IMG/VR virus record: IMGVR_UViG_3300002835_000104 | Span: 1-64,000 of that record | DNA: 64,000 nucleotides | DNA from: a virus | Direction: 5' to 3' (one strand) | Shown here: in pieces, positions 36,864 to 48,800 of the stretch | Position numbering within the stretch: the stretch's first letter is position 1 | Layout: each line of letters begins with the position of its first letter | The notes under the pieces: model-generated | Database searches by the model: none | Seen by the model: only the letters and a program-made list of their open reading frames with translations | What the model was told of the DNA's origin: nothing | Program-made: the position numbers and the translations under genes

Positions 36864-39800
36864 ATGACGAATACATGTTCGACTGGAAAATCTAGTATCG
36901 CGGCACAAACATTATTTTTAGGCGCTAGTATTTCTGACTTTAATGTTAATATGGCTTGGGGAGGAAGACCTTCTCAGTTAAGCGTTAAGTTAGTAGAGGA
37001 CACCAACTGTATTAAATCTGATAATAGTGTCGAAAAAGCGCCATTTAAAGCAGCATCATATCCTGATAATCACTTTCATGATTGCTCTAGTAATGAGGAT
37101 TGTTTTATAGACGAAACTGGTAAAGCCTATGATCTTTCAAAGTCCAAAGAAAAAATAGTACCAGGAAAAGTTTATTATTCTTGGAACGGGAGTGGATTTG
37201 TTTCTAAGTATTGGTACGATCCAGATCCTGGATTTTTTGGTAACAAAACCTGTTTTACTACAGATGGTGTTTATTCTAGATCTAATTATAGTACGTCTAA
37301 AGGCTTTGACATTATCAATACTCCTGTTATGTTTAGAATAGGTCAATTTTCTTTTACTGGATTAGTGCAATCTTGGGAAAGAAGTTATGACAATGGCGGT
37401 TTAACTTATGATGTTACTATTGAGAGTGTAGACGGGATATTAGATCAGTGTTATATTATTCTTGACAAGTACGCTGGTGCAGTATACGGTAAATTAGCAT
37501 CTAATACCTACGGCGGTCCAACTAGTCATATAGATGGAGGAAGCGTAGCGTATAAGGGTAAAATAATACAAGGAAATATCCCAAATGTATTCAATGTTTA
37601 TGGATTTTTAGAATCTATGGGATTAAGAGATTTCGGAGGATCTCAAAGAAACGACAATGGCATTAGTGCTTCATTAATAGTTGATGCTTTAAGCGTATTA
37701 ACATCGTCAGTATCATCAACAGCTGATCCGGCTTCGGCTTTGGATAGTATGAACAAAAGAGCATTTTCTCCATTTGGCAGAATACTATTAAAAGTCCCCC
37801 AAGAAAATGAAACATATACTAGAGTTCAACCAACTTTTACAAACACCTATGGTATGGGATTCCTACCAGTTACATATGATGGTTTAAGTGTAGAAAGATG
37901 TCATTTTGCTCTAGATCTATCTGAGTTACCTAAGGTTCCATTAGATTTTAGAATTTCAGAACCCACAATTAGCATAATGCAATTGATTCAGAGCATCACA
38001 ACTGCTTCTGGTGTAGATTTTTATTTTGACGTCATTCCGGCAACAATTAGTGGTGTTGCGTATAATGTTCTAAAAATTAGAACTATTTTTAGAAGCTCTC
38101 AACCAGACCCAAAACAAATAGAGAAAACAATAAAGACTTTTGAAGAGAACAGTTATAATATCTCTTCTTCCAGAATAGGTAAAGAAAAAAATACAAATGT
38201 ATCTAGAACAATGTATATTGGGCCAAAACAACAGCGTTTATATCAAGCTAAATCTTACAGACTAGCTTTTTCTCAATCTAATTATGTTTATGATTCCATA
38301 TCAAAAACCTTTGTAGAATATTATGGTAATGTTGCAGGGCAGGCTAATGCCGGTCAATTGGGTAAAATTCGTGTCCCTAGTGCTCTCTCTACCAGAAATT
38401 TTGCTTTTACTTCTAAGATAAATAGTAAATATGCTAGTTTGTTTAATATAGATCAAGATATTCATAAAACCATTAATAGTAATTCAGATTTTAATACTCC
38501 AGACTCACTCTGGTCAGATACTAATCTGGCTGATAATATAAAATTTTCAGGAAATTATAAAAAAACCCAAGCATTTACAAAAACAGTTGTAGAACAGGTA
38601 ATGCCAGGAAGATTCTTTCCTCTATATAAAGATATTATTAGTCCGTTTTTTGGATACAAGATGGAAGAGAATGTCACGATTAACACCGATAATACTACTA
38701 ATAATGTTTTTAAAAAGATTCGACCAGTATGGATGGATTCTTGGACAGGACAAATTGTTGTATTAATGGAGTTATCTGAGTTGCCAAAAACACTATCTGT
38801 TAGTTTGACATCACCATTTAGTACTATTTCTAGTCCATCTTCTTTATTTACTATCACAGAATCAGAAATGAGAGCTTGTTTGAGTAGTTTTGATAGTTAT
38901 TTAACGTATTGTGTTGGCAAAATATATAAACCAAATTTATATACAATGCTATTTAAAGCTTATGCTAACTCTGCTAGATTTGTTGTTGGTGACGAAGTCT
39001 TATTCGACATGCATGGGCCTCCAGGCAACGCCGCTGGCGAAGCAGGACAATCAGCTCCACCAACCCCAGCCCCGTTTACATTAAACATAAACATGAATTT
39101 GTTTTTGAATCCTGATTTTTTGAAAGATTTTTATCAACTATTCAAACTAGTTCAGTCCATTGCACAAAATCATTACGGAAAAAAATATTTAGTTAGAATG
39201 CCGTCTGTAGCCTCTTATAAAGATCAACAATATTCAAATATCGCTGTTCCTGACCAAACCAATATGTATGCTTACCATGGTACTGGTAAAATATTTTATA
39301 GCTACGAACCAGCAACAGATGGCGCTTGGGAAGAATTCGGTAATATTATTGATGACAATATTGTTGTTGGTAGTCCTGATTGGTATTTATTAACTGATGA
39401 TGAAGGAAAAATTAAACCTATTTTAGGTTTTAATGCTTCGGATTCTTTTGATGCTTTAAATCATGCCTTGTGCAACCTAGATTCCGCAACCTTAACATCA
39501 TTAGGTTATGATCAATACGATTATTTAAATACTATTGAAATAGCCAAATCAGGACAGTGTTCAGATCCCTATAATTTTATGTATCCTTCTATAGATATAT
39601 CAAGTTTGGGTACAGAAGACTATGTTATCAAAAATAGTCCCGTTACTCATCCAGATGCTTTTGGTAATCTGAGATCCAATCCAAATAGTTCTCGTCGAAT
39701 ATACCATACTGCCACAGTAGAACCAAGATTAGCTTTTCTTGATCCTGTAAATTTACGAGATCCTATGGCAATTATGACCATAGGAAAAGAAATCAAACTT

Positions 39801-42800
39801 AGAACAGCTAGTAAACTATATGAAAACGATCCTAATTTAACTGTTGTAGCGACAGCCGCTATGGAAGATTTAACAACTTATTTAAAGCAAGACGCTCTTC
39901 ATACGTTAGACGATGAATTAGCTACTACTATGTTATACAGAATTTCTAAAATAAGAGGCAATTCAGAGTTATTATCTTTTAAAAGTAGCAATAATAGTAG
40001 TCAATTTCATACTATGGCAGAAAAGGTGGCGCACCCATATTTTGCCGCAGTTCCTGTCAAACTAAATCAAGCATGTTATGGTCCTTGGGTAAACTATCTA
40101 GATTTAGATAAAAATATAATTTTCCCAGATGCTGTATCAGATTCGCATTCTGCTAATGCTGTAGAGAATTTAATAGGTGGAATTAAAGTTGAAATGGAAG
40201 AAAATTTTGCTCCATGGTCTTATGGAGGTATGGCTTTTTTGGACCAAGCAGTACTAAATCAAATGTATTCTGAAATACAATATCAACAAATTATAGAAAC
40301 TGCTACTTTAAGTATCCCTGGTCTGCCAATTTTTGGACTTGGTTCATCCTTCGAATACAATGCGGACACCAGACCCGAAAACTCAATATCCTATAATGGT
40401 CAATTTTATACTGTAGAACAGGTAGTCTTAAAATATAAAGATTTATCTCTTACTCCACCTCTAACAGAAGGATTACCTCGTGTTGGTATTCCTGTTTATA
40501 ACCCCGCTGTAGATGAGCCAACACTTGGTTCAACAGATTTAACATATAACATTATTACATTAAAGAGAACTAATGACAATACTGTTGCTCCTATAATTAG
40601 TAGCATACAGTGCAATATCTCTCCACAGAATGTTGGCACTACATATAGTTTTAGAACCTATGTGCAAAGACTAGGTTTTTTCAATAAAGAGAATACAGAT
40701 AGACTAAAGGCTAATGGTCTAAATGCTATTAAAACAAATAAAGAGTTTGCAAGTATTAGAAACTCATTTATTTTGAAAACTAATCAAGAGCTACTTAAAA
40801 ATTCAACTGAAAAATTTAGTCAAAATTTTAATGCTGAAAAATTTCAGAGTGGATTTTTTGGTACTAGCCCAGGAAATCTTCTAATAGGAACAGCCGGGCC
40901 ATTTGCATATCCTGCATTAAACTACAAATCCGTAGTAAATAATATGGCCGGTGGCAGTTCTACAACAAATCAACTGGCCACTCAACTCAAATTGGGACAA
41001 GATCTTGGAGAGACGAATATAAGAACGAGTTTTGAATCACAGCCTATTGCTGGTCTAATGAAAGACGCTAGATGGAGAACTTATGTTGGTGCATTTACAG
41101 ACAAAGAAGCTTTGCCAGAAATAAAAAATCAATATAATCTAAAATCTATGATGAGTTTAGATGGTATTTTTTCCCCCATATCTTTTTATCCATCTAAATT
41201 TTTATCAACTTATAGTTTACTAAAATATTTTAGAAAACAATGTCCAGAGTGCAAAGGTACTGGAGTTTTAAATATTCCTGTATATAACTATTCAACAAGA
41301 ACTAAAGAAACTAAAGAATATTCTTGCCCACACTGCTCTATTAAGAAAGACGCTATAGGCTCAGCTTCAACAGTAAGTGTAAGCACATCTGAATCATTAC
41401 CTCCATATATTATTACAAATAGTAATGATTTTAATACTATCTTAGAATTTAATAAATCTTCTAGTACGATTAGTTCTTCTAGTTCTTCTAGTAACGTAGA
41501 CACATCTAAAAAAGCAGGATTAGATATTCCTATTAATTTGATCTCACTACAACCTATTGTGGTTCCACAAGGAGACTTTAGAAACTTTAATGTGCAAAAT
41601 AGTGGAACGAATGTGGATAGATGTAGACATTGTATTGAGGTTGTTGGTAGAGGCAATGTTCCGCCTCTAGGTACTCAGGGGGTGAATCTCAACAATAATC
41701 TTAAAACTTATTATGATCCCACCACCGGCGACTTAATTGCTAATTCTGTTAATAATAGCGGAGTAAATATTGATTATTATCCCTATGATATATTAGCTAA
41801 TCATGATAGAGTAAATAAGGATAATTTTAACTACGTAATGAATCAAAGATTTTTTGGTATTCGTGGACCAATGGTTTTACACGGGTGGGGATATGATACT
41901 CAAGGATATCCTACTCCAAACGCTAGTGACGAACCAAGAATACAAGACGAATACGGCAGAGCTGCAAGATTCAATATTAGGATAGAATATGAAACGTCTA
42001 CAGTACAATATAATAAACTTAAAAATGGAGACACCTTTGTTTTAACACGACCAGCTGAGAATAAAGATCTGGTTTATTTTACCAAAAGACCAAGTATACA
42101 AATATTAGATGCTAATAATAACTGGATTTTTCCAGCAGATGATTTGGCTGTAACTAAAATTAAAATTCAGAACGATTTAGATTCTACACCAGCCACCCCT
42201 GGTGTGGATGCCTATAAAAATTTGGGAGATATTATAACTAAACAATATGAACACAATGGTAGTAAATGGGTCAAAAAAGAGAGATCTAAGCAATTTTATT
42301 TGAACTGGGCAGAACGTCCAGATTTATGGCCCGTGGGACCAATCGACTTGAGATGGGATGAATCTAGAAAAGTTTGGACTATTAATTCTGGTAGTAGTCC
42401 ATATAAGATGGTTTATATTACATTAGAAGAAGATTTAACAAAAGAGAATGATTTTGATGAAACATACCCTGCAAGAGGATTTTTAGACGATATAGAATAC
42501 AGCAAAGAACCTTTACCTAAAGGATATAGAAGATTAGTTTATGTAAAAGATAAAACAGGATACACTGCACCCAGAGGTATAAAATTATTATGTAGATATG
42601 ATACTGATGGAGGTTTTTATGAACCTGTTAGCAAACCAGCAGTAATAGCACAAGGAACTATTGATGTGGGAGATAAGGCACAAATTAATATGGATTATGC
42701 GCAAGGTAATAGGGCTGGATCAGCTCCAACATTTTTAGCATCTTTTGTAAACCCATTAGAATTTTCTTATACTCAAGGACAAAAGGGAATGTTTACGTTT

Positions 42801-42839
42801 TTGCGTGGACAATGGACATTAACAACGGTTAAACAATGA
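36864..42839 (+). CDS. Giant tail hub candidate with zinc-ribbon motifs
   Basis: The product has 1991 residues. The N-part contains SISDFNVNMAWGGRPSQLSV and, near residues 150-190, FDIINTPVMFRIGQFSFTGL then VQSWERSYDNGGLTYDVTIE, a pattern like the beta domains of phage baseplate hubs. Near residues 1460-1491 is a DnaJ-type zinc ribbon: C1460-P-E-C1463 (CPECKGTG) and C1488-P-H-C1491. A third knuckle, C1587-R-H-C1590, follows after a Ser-rich stretch (SSTISSSSSSSNVD). The stop overlaps the next start (ATGA). Hub function is inferred from position and N-domain pattern; the zinc sites are clear. Confidence 0.5.
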   Translation: MTNTCSTGKSSIAAQTLFLGASISDFNVNMAWGGRPSQLSVKLVEDTNCIKSDNSVEKAPFKAASYPDNHFHDCSSNEDCFIDETGKAYDLSKSKEKIVPGKVYYSWNGSGFVSKYWYDPDPGFFGNKTCFTTDGVYSRSNYSTSKGFDIINTPVMFRIGQFSFTGLVQSWERSYDNGGLTYDVTIESVDGILDQCYIILDKYAGAVYGKLASNTYGGPTSHIDGGSVAYKGKIIQGNIPNVFNVYGFLESMGLRDFGGSQRNDNGISASLIVDALSVLTSSVSSTADPASALDSMNKRAFSPFGRILLKVPQENETYTRVQPTFTNTYGMGFLPVTYDGLSVERCHFALDLSELPKVPLDFRISEPTISIMQLIQSITTASGVDFYFDVIPATISGVAYNVLKIRTIFRSSQPDPKQIEKTIKTFEENSYNISSSRIGKEKNTNVSRTMYIGPKQQRLYQAKSYRLAFSQSNYVYDSISKTFVEYYGNVAGQANAGQLGKIRVPSALSTRNFAFTSKINSKYASLFNIDQDIHKTINSNSDFNTPDSLWSDTNLADNIKFSGNYKKTQAFTKTVVEQVMPGRFFPLYKDIISPFFGYKMEENVTINTDNTTNNVFKKIRPVWMDSWTGQIVVLMELSELPKTLSVSLTSPFSTISSPSSLFTITESEMRACLSSFDSYLTYCVGKIYKPNLYTMLFKAYANSARFVVGDEVLFDMHGPPGNAAGEAGQSAPPTPAPFTLNINMNLFLNPDFLKDFYQLFKLVQSIAQNHYGKKYLVRMPSVASYKDQQYSNIAVPDQTNMYAYHGTGKIFYSYEPATDGAWEEFGNIIDDNIVVGSPDWYLLTDDEGKIKPILGFNASDSFDALNHALCNLDSATLTSLGYDQYDYLNTIEIAKSGQCSDPYNFMYPSIDISSLGTEDYVIKNSPVTHPDAFGNLRSNPNSSRRIYHTATVEPRLAFLDPVNLRDPMAIMTIGKEIKLRTASKLYENDPNLTVVATAAMEDLTTYLKQDALHTLDDELATTMLYRISKIRGNSELLSFKSSNNSSQFHTMAEKVAHPYFAAVPVKLNQACYGPWVNYLDLDKNIIFPDAVSDSHSANAVENLIGGIKVEMEENFAPWSYGGMAFLDQAVLNQMYSEIQYQQIIETATLSIPGLPIFGLGSSFEYNADTRPENSISYNGQFYTVEQVVLKYKDLSLTPPLTEGLPRVGIPVYNPAVDEPTLGSTDLTYNIITLKRTNDNTVAPIISSIQCNISPQNVGTTYSFRTYVQRLGFFNKENTDRLKANGLNAIKTNKEFASIRNSFILKTNQELLKNSTEKFSQNFNAEKFQSGFFGTSPGNLLIGTAGPFAYPALNYKSVVNNMAGGSSTTNQLATQLKLGQDLGETNIRTSFESQPIAGLMKDARWRTYVGAFTDKEALPEIKNQYNLKSMMSLDGIFSPISFYPSKFLSTYSLLKYFRKQCPECKGTGVLNIPVYNYSTRTKETKEYSCPHCSIKKDAIGSASTVSVSTSESLPPYIITNSNDFNTILEFNKSSSTISSSSSSSNVDTSKKAGLDIPINLISLQPIVVPQGDFRNFNVQNSGTNVDRCRHCIEVVGRGNVPPLGTQGVNLNNNLKTYYDPTTGDLIANSVNNSGVNIDYYPYDILANHDRVNKDNFNYVMNQRFFGIRGPMVLHGWGYDTQGYPTPNASDEPRIQDEYGRAARFNIRIEYETSTVQYNKLKNGDTFVLTRPAENKDLVYFTKRPSIQILDANNNWIFPADDLAVTKIKIQNDLDSTPATPGVDAYKNLGDIITKQYEHNGSKWVKKERSKQFYLNWAERPDLWPVGPIDLRWDESRKVWTINSGSSPYKMVYITLEEDLTKENDFDETYPARGFLDDIEYSKEPLPKGYRRLVYVKDKTGYTAPRGIKLLCRYDTDGGFYEPVSKPAVIAQGTIDVGDKAQINMDYAQGNRAGSAPTFLASFVNPLEFSYTQGQKGMFTFLRGQWTLTTVKQ

Positions 42840-45800
42840 CATTAATTAATACTGTAGACAATTGTGAAATCTTTGATAAGTTTTTGATAGACGATTTAAT
42901 AGGACATTCTATTGAAGAGGATAGTTCTGGACCGTATATTAAATATGTCGATGGACAAATTGCTAGAGTTGCAATGAGAGATGCTGATTTAGTTTCTCTT
43001 AAGAATACTAGCTTGGGCCAATCCTCTATTGCCAATGTCTGGTATCCCATATTTATTACAGATGATACTTTCATTTCTACTAAACAGCTGTCGGCTGATG
43101 GAGCTATAAAGAATGCAAATCCAGCACTTACCAGTGCTAGACTAGGTATCGAAGACTTCATAACATTCAAACCCCAATTTCAAAATTGGCTTACTACAGA
43201 CTCCTCTTTGATGACTGTTGACTGGATACTCAATCAGGTTTATTTTCCTTATTCTTTACAGTATGGACTACTTGGTTGGGTCAAAACTATACCTAATACT
43301 TCTGTTGATTTTTTAGGAAACGCTGGTTCGATTGACAAGTTTCCTATTGGAGCAAGACTGCAAACAAATAGCGGAGCATTAAATAATATTCCGTTAATTA
43401 AATTAGATAATAATACTTTATATCGAGTAGATAAAGATAATGAGCTTATCAAATCTTCCACCACCATCACAGATTTGTTAGATATTTCCTTCGATTCAGT
43501 ATCATTAGTTAAAGTATCTGATTTGGGATCAAACCCTGTTTTCTATTTATCTTCTACAGACATTAGTTCGTCTTCTAATTCTATATTCGGAGGTCCAGAC
43601 AAAACATTGTTGTGGGTTAGTAATGGTGATTTTTTTTCATATTTCGAAAATGAACAAGACAGACAGCAAGAACAATTATCAAAAAATATAATTTCTAAAT
43701 CTTATCTTTCTCCTGCTTTATATAGCACATATACTCAGATATATAATATTGTCACAGCAAATGAAATACGTAGACTAGACAGAGGAATGAATCTTAAAAA
43801 AGCAAGATTAGTAAAAAAAATATCTTTCATATTAAGTACCAGTCCTCTTATGACTGATTTTGGTATTAATTCGTTAAATATGCCAGAGATCAGAACATAT
43901 ATAGATAATTATATTAATGGTAATGGAGCAAATACTATTACTAACGAAATTTTAGACTTAAAGAATGTAGTTGTTAATATCCATAAATTTTTACAAACAT
44001 ATACAGACAATACGGGCAAAGCTGTCAATTTAGGAAATCCTATTTCATACAAAACTACTACAGACAATATAATATATACGAAAAGTCAGCTATTGAAAAA
44101 ACTAATAAACAAATATGGTGCTACGTTAAAACTTTCTGGAGATACTTTTCTAAGATATAAAAACCTATTACCAAATGGAGATAGTGTTTATATTTCTCAG
44201 ATAGCTAAACATTTTTGTGACAAGTCTTTGGTTGGAACCGCTATATATCCTGCTATGTCTCCTAAACCTAGACCAACCACTGTATTTAATAATACTACTA
44301 TAGAACTAAGTGACATTAAAATTAAAAGCATTATTAGCGACACAGAGAGCCAAATATCTTTAAATAAATCTAACGAAATTAAAGTATTGCCATTATCGGA
44401 TATTGGTAAAGAAGTTTTTCAAGATTTTACAATTAATATCGTAATGGCAGAAACAACAAATGTTAAGAAAAAGTATAGACAAGACAATCAAGATGGAGTT
44501 ACTATAAACAGATATGTTGCAAATAATTACATTTTTGAAACTGAAAAAATAGCAATAACTAACAACGACGGATCAATTAACGATACCAGAATAAAGTTTG
44601 CTGCGATCAATATCTCTTCTTTTTTAGAATCTAAAGTATCTGCATATTGGGAACAAATAGGTGGACCCTGTTTAAAATTTAGCGATTCCAATAAAACTGC
44701 TGAAACGTTAAGCGGAAAACCAAACCTGCTTTTCGAACAAGCCAGATATGATTCTTCTACACAACTGGATCCATTTGTTTATCTCCGAGATACTGGAGAA
44801 TATAAAATTCAATGTACAGTATCTACTCCTAATGGTACTTTTGTCAAAAAGAAAACCTTTTATGTAGTAAACGGTACACAAAAAGATCCTGACAGGAAAT
44901 TAAGTACTATACCCAGTTACGGAAAATATGCCCCAGAAGGAACAATATATAATGCAGGTATCGGCCAGTTTTGTTATCCTGAAAACCCCAATATTCCTGT
45001 AGAAGGATTAAGCCCAGGACCAATTAATACAATAGAAGCCCAACCCATTCTAATAACTAGTGATCATTTAAAAATTATTTGTTCGTCTTTATCTGAGATA
45101 GCAGTACATAAATCCGGCTTGTTTTGGCCTATGAAGACTTTGTATAAGTATACTACTATTAATGGAGAATTTACCTTAGAAGGTACTGCCAAATTTTCTT
45201 TTGGATCTAGTGTACCAGACACGGGAGTTGGAAACAAAAATAGCCAATTAAACATAGCATACAATACGAACAATACTACTATTAAATTATTCAAAGTAGT
45301 ACTCAAAAATACTAGAAACAATACAGACTGTGGACAGTGTTTAAGTTTTTTTTATCCGAACTCCTATTCTACTTCTGCTATTATTCCTGGTACTAGACCG
45401 CTAGAAAGAAGAGCTGTTGTTTTACGCGGAGAAAAAATTCCAGATGGTATTACTCTCAAAAAAATAACCTGGAATAGTCAAACTAATCAGATTTCAAATA
45501 CAACCGAGTTCGTAAATTTTGGATATCCTCCAATATCAACGCTAAATGCTCCTCCGATTAAGACTTACGGAGGATATAGTCGAGGAATAATTAATGACAT
45601 CGGAGTAGTAATTCCTGACCATGTCAGACCTCCATTAAATGCTGCAGAATTTTTTCCAGCAGGAGTTGCTGCAGTACCCAACATATTGCCTGTTGTAACA
45701 GGGTATAAATTAGACTATAAAGCAGATAGTATTCCAGGACAGCCTATTAATAATAGTATTAAATTATGTTATCAACAAGCTACTACTCAAACAGATAGCT

Positions 45801-48800
45801 ATATTGAATTTCATAAAGGAGTTTTTCATCCGTCTAGTGGTTGGATTCAGGCTCCTTCTGAAGAATTTAATACACATGCTAACTTAAGCAGTGTGTTGAA
45901 ATTTAATCCTGGAGCCAGAGAATCTTTTAGCTTTACTGGTCCTGGATTAATTAATCTTAAATCAACTTATAATAGCAATTTTGAGAATATACCAAATGTT
46001 TACAAGAGCTCTATTAAGCTTAATATTGCTTCTCCTATACATTGGGATCCTTTCAAAAGTAATTGCGTACCTGTAGATCCAGAAGATCTCAAAGAACATG
46101 AAAAAAACAATCAAATCAATAAAGAGTTAGCAGACCAATATTCTGGAGGATCCACATACCTTCATCATGGATATAGATATTTAAATGGAGGATTACCCAA
46201 AACAGCAGAGCTTGGTATTTCTACTAATTCTGAAGTTGTTGATGAATTTGGATTTGAAGCAAATAAAGCATCTTGTCAACCAGGAGAGTCCTTAACAAAC
46301 ATCAATTCAGCTACATATACATATAGTTTTGCTGTAACTGGTCCGTCAAATCCGATTGGTAGCGATAAAGGTTTAAGAAACCCCAGAATAAATACATTAA
46401 ATATTCAGGATTTAGAAGTTAAATTAAACTTCTTAAACTATGTTAACACTAAAAACTTAGTCATCTGGTTAGATGTATCTCCTTCAGCAGAATCTAGGAA
46501 ACAGTTAGCTCAATCAAAATCTGGAAAAGCACAATGTCCTATTACTAGAGCAGATGGTTTTATAGATAAAAAATTTCCTAATGGATTATATGGTAAGCCT
46601 AATTTTTATAGCCACTGCGGAGAATCTGTTAAAACAACTATACCAAATACTGGAGTAGCAGAGTATTTATCTGATCTAATAGATATGAATTCTACTTACA
46701 CATGGGTTGAGCCCTTAAGACTGTATTTGCTCAATAAAGAACACATACAAAATAATAAGTTTAATATGTCTATAAAATTCTCAGACCATGCTTCAAAATA
46801 CAATGTGCCTTTTGACCAAAATTCTCTGACTTCCGAAGGTATTGGATTACAACAAAATATTATTAATGATAATTATGAAATTCAACCAACGATAGCGTCT
46901 ACAGGATATTCAGACATTTCCTCTGTTTTGTATCAAAATATTATCAGAAATAACCAACTGAATGTGGTAAACAATCACTTTGCTAAATTCAAAAATAGAT
47001 CATTATTTATTAATCCTCCGGCTGAAGACGATAAATCCTGTCCTATACATCCAACTTATGATTCATCAACTGTTTTTACATTAAACATTATGGTTTTAGA
47101 CGACTATGATGAAATGAAATTGTATGATATGGTTAATAATAATAGCTTATTAACAGGATACGACACTCCAGATGTTAAACAAAGATCAGCAGAAATTTTT
47201 AATTCTCTTTGTTCTTGGGAAATTATATTACATACCGATAAAACTCGTAAATATGTTGCTTCTAAGGGTGGGGATTTAGACGCTTATGGAAATACTGATC
47301 CTTTAGCTCTTATTGAATACGGTAAAGAACCAAGATATCCAGGCTATGGTTTTATTGCGGATATGAGCAATAAAAAACATCTATTACCGAATGTTAATCT
47401 AAATGCTCCATATGTGTATATTAACGACTCTTCTCTCTGTGATTTTGCCGACCCCGACAACAGACCCAAAGCATCTATGATTAGGCCTCCTACTTTCCCG
47501 ACAGATGCTATACTTAACATTATGGTAGGCACAACATCCGGTTTTGCATCAGGAGGAGGAGGTCTGATTGGAGCAACTATGGGTTTTGGAGCCAGTTACT
47601 CCAGCGGTTTTAATCAGATTATGGAGTATTTTGCTAGCAACAGATTATATAATAATATCACAGAAAAAGCAAGATTCGCCTATGCTCCAAGATATAGTAA
47701 TTTCCCTTTTGGTTCTCCAGAAAAGATACTATTAAACGTTAGTAAAGATGGTGGTATTTGGTATAAATTAGAAGCTTCTGTCTTTAAGTATAAAAATACT
47801 CCAGTTCTTGAACACAATAAATACAAATTTGTTAAGTTAGGCAGAGGAACTATGCCGGGACTATCAGAATTTGCTATGGAATCCGTTACAGACGTTGGTC
47901 AATTATTAGATAATAATATGTTTATTAACATATCTTTAGGAGAACTAGATTTAATTAATGCTCAAGAAGGTACAGAGTCAAATGTATCTTATCTTGCGAG
48001 CAAAATCAAAGACATAGATAAAATAAGCAGTCTAGCAGATGGGACATTGTTTCAATTAACCTGTACAGTTCCTTTGGCACAGGACTACCTTGGTGGGTTT
48101 TATATTAAAGATAACGATACTATTTATAGAATTACCAAATCAGGTTCTCGTGACAGCGATTTACCGTTAGAGCCTGGGCGCTTAGTTAGTTCTAATAAAA
48201 TTTTATCACACAATAATATATTAAGCTATAAAACAAATATCTTCAACTCCCCTCTGAATAATCTTGTTCTCTTAGAGGGTAAAATACCATTTTACGTATT
48301 TGGTGTTTCAGATACGGTTAATATATATAATGAATCTACAAGAGATAGTACCGACCCAGTCTCTGTTATTATTAATCAAAAGGGACTCATTATCAAAGAC
48401 AATAGATACTACACGGTATTAGAGTTGTCAGCTTCTATTAATACCAATAATCTTATTAGTCACGTTAGTAATAGTGACACAATTGTAGTATTTAAACCAC
48501 AAACAACCAAGATTACAGAACAACCAATCAATGTTTGGGGTTTGGAAAAAGAACAAATACATCAGACAGTACCAGACACTCAATTTTCTACTACTGGACT
48601 AGGAGCATATGGTAATGGTTCTCCATTCAAAAACAAAGAAATTTTAACCTATAAACTACAAAAGAATCAACTTAAAACAATATATGAACTATTTAATAAT
48701 CATATTAATGATAGATTTAAATTTAATAATATGACAATATTTACAGAATCATTAACTGAAGATGGACAGACTACAACCACAGTTACTCCTATAGAAAATA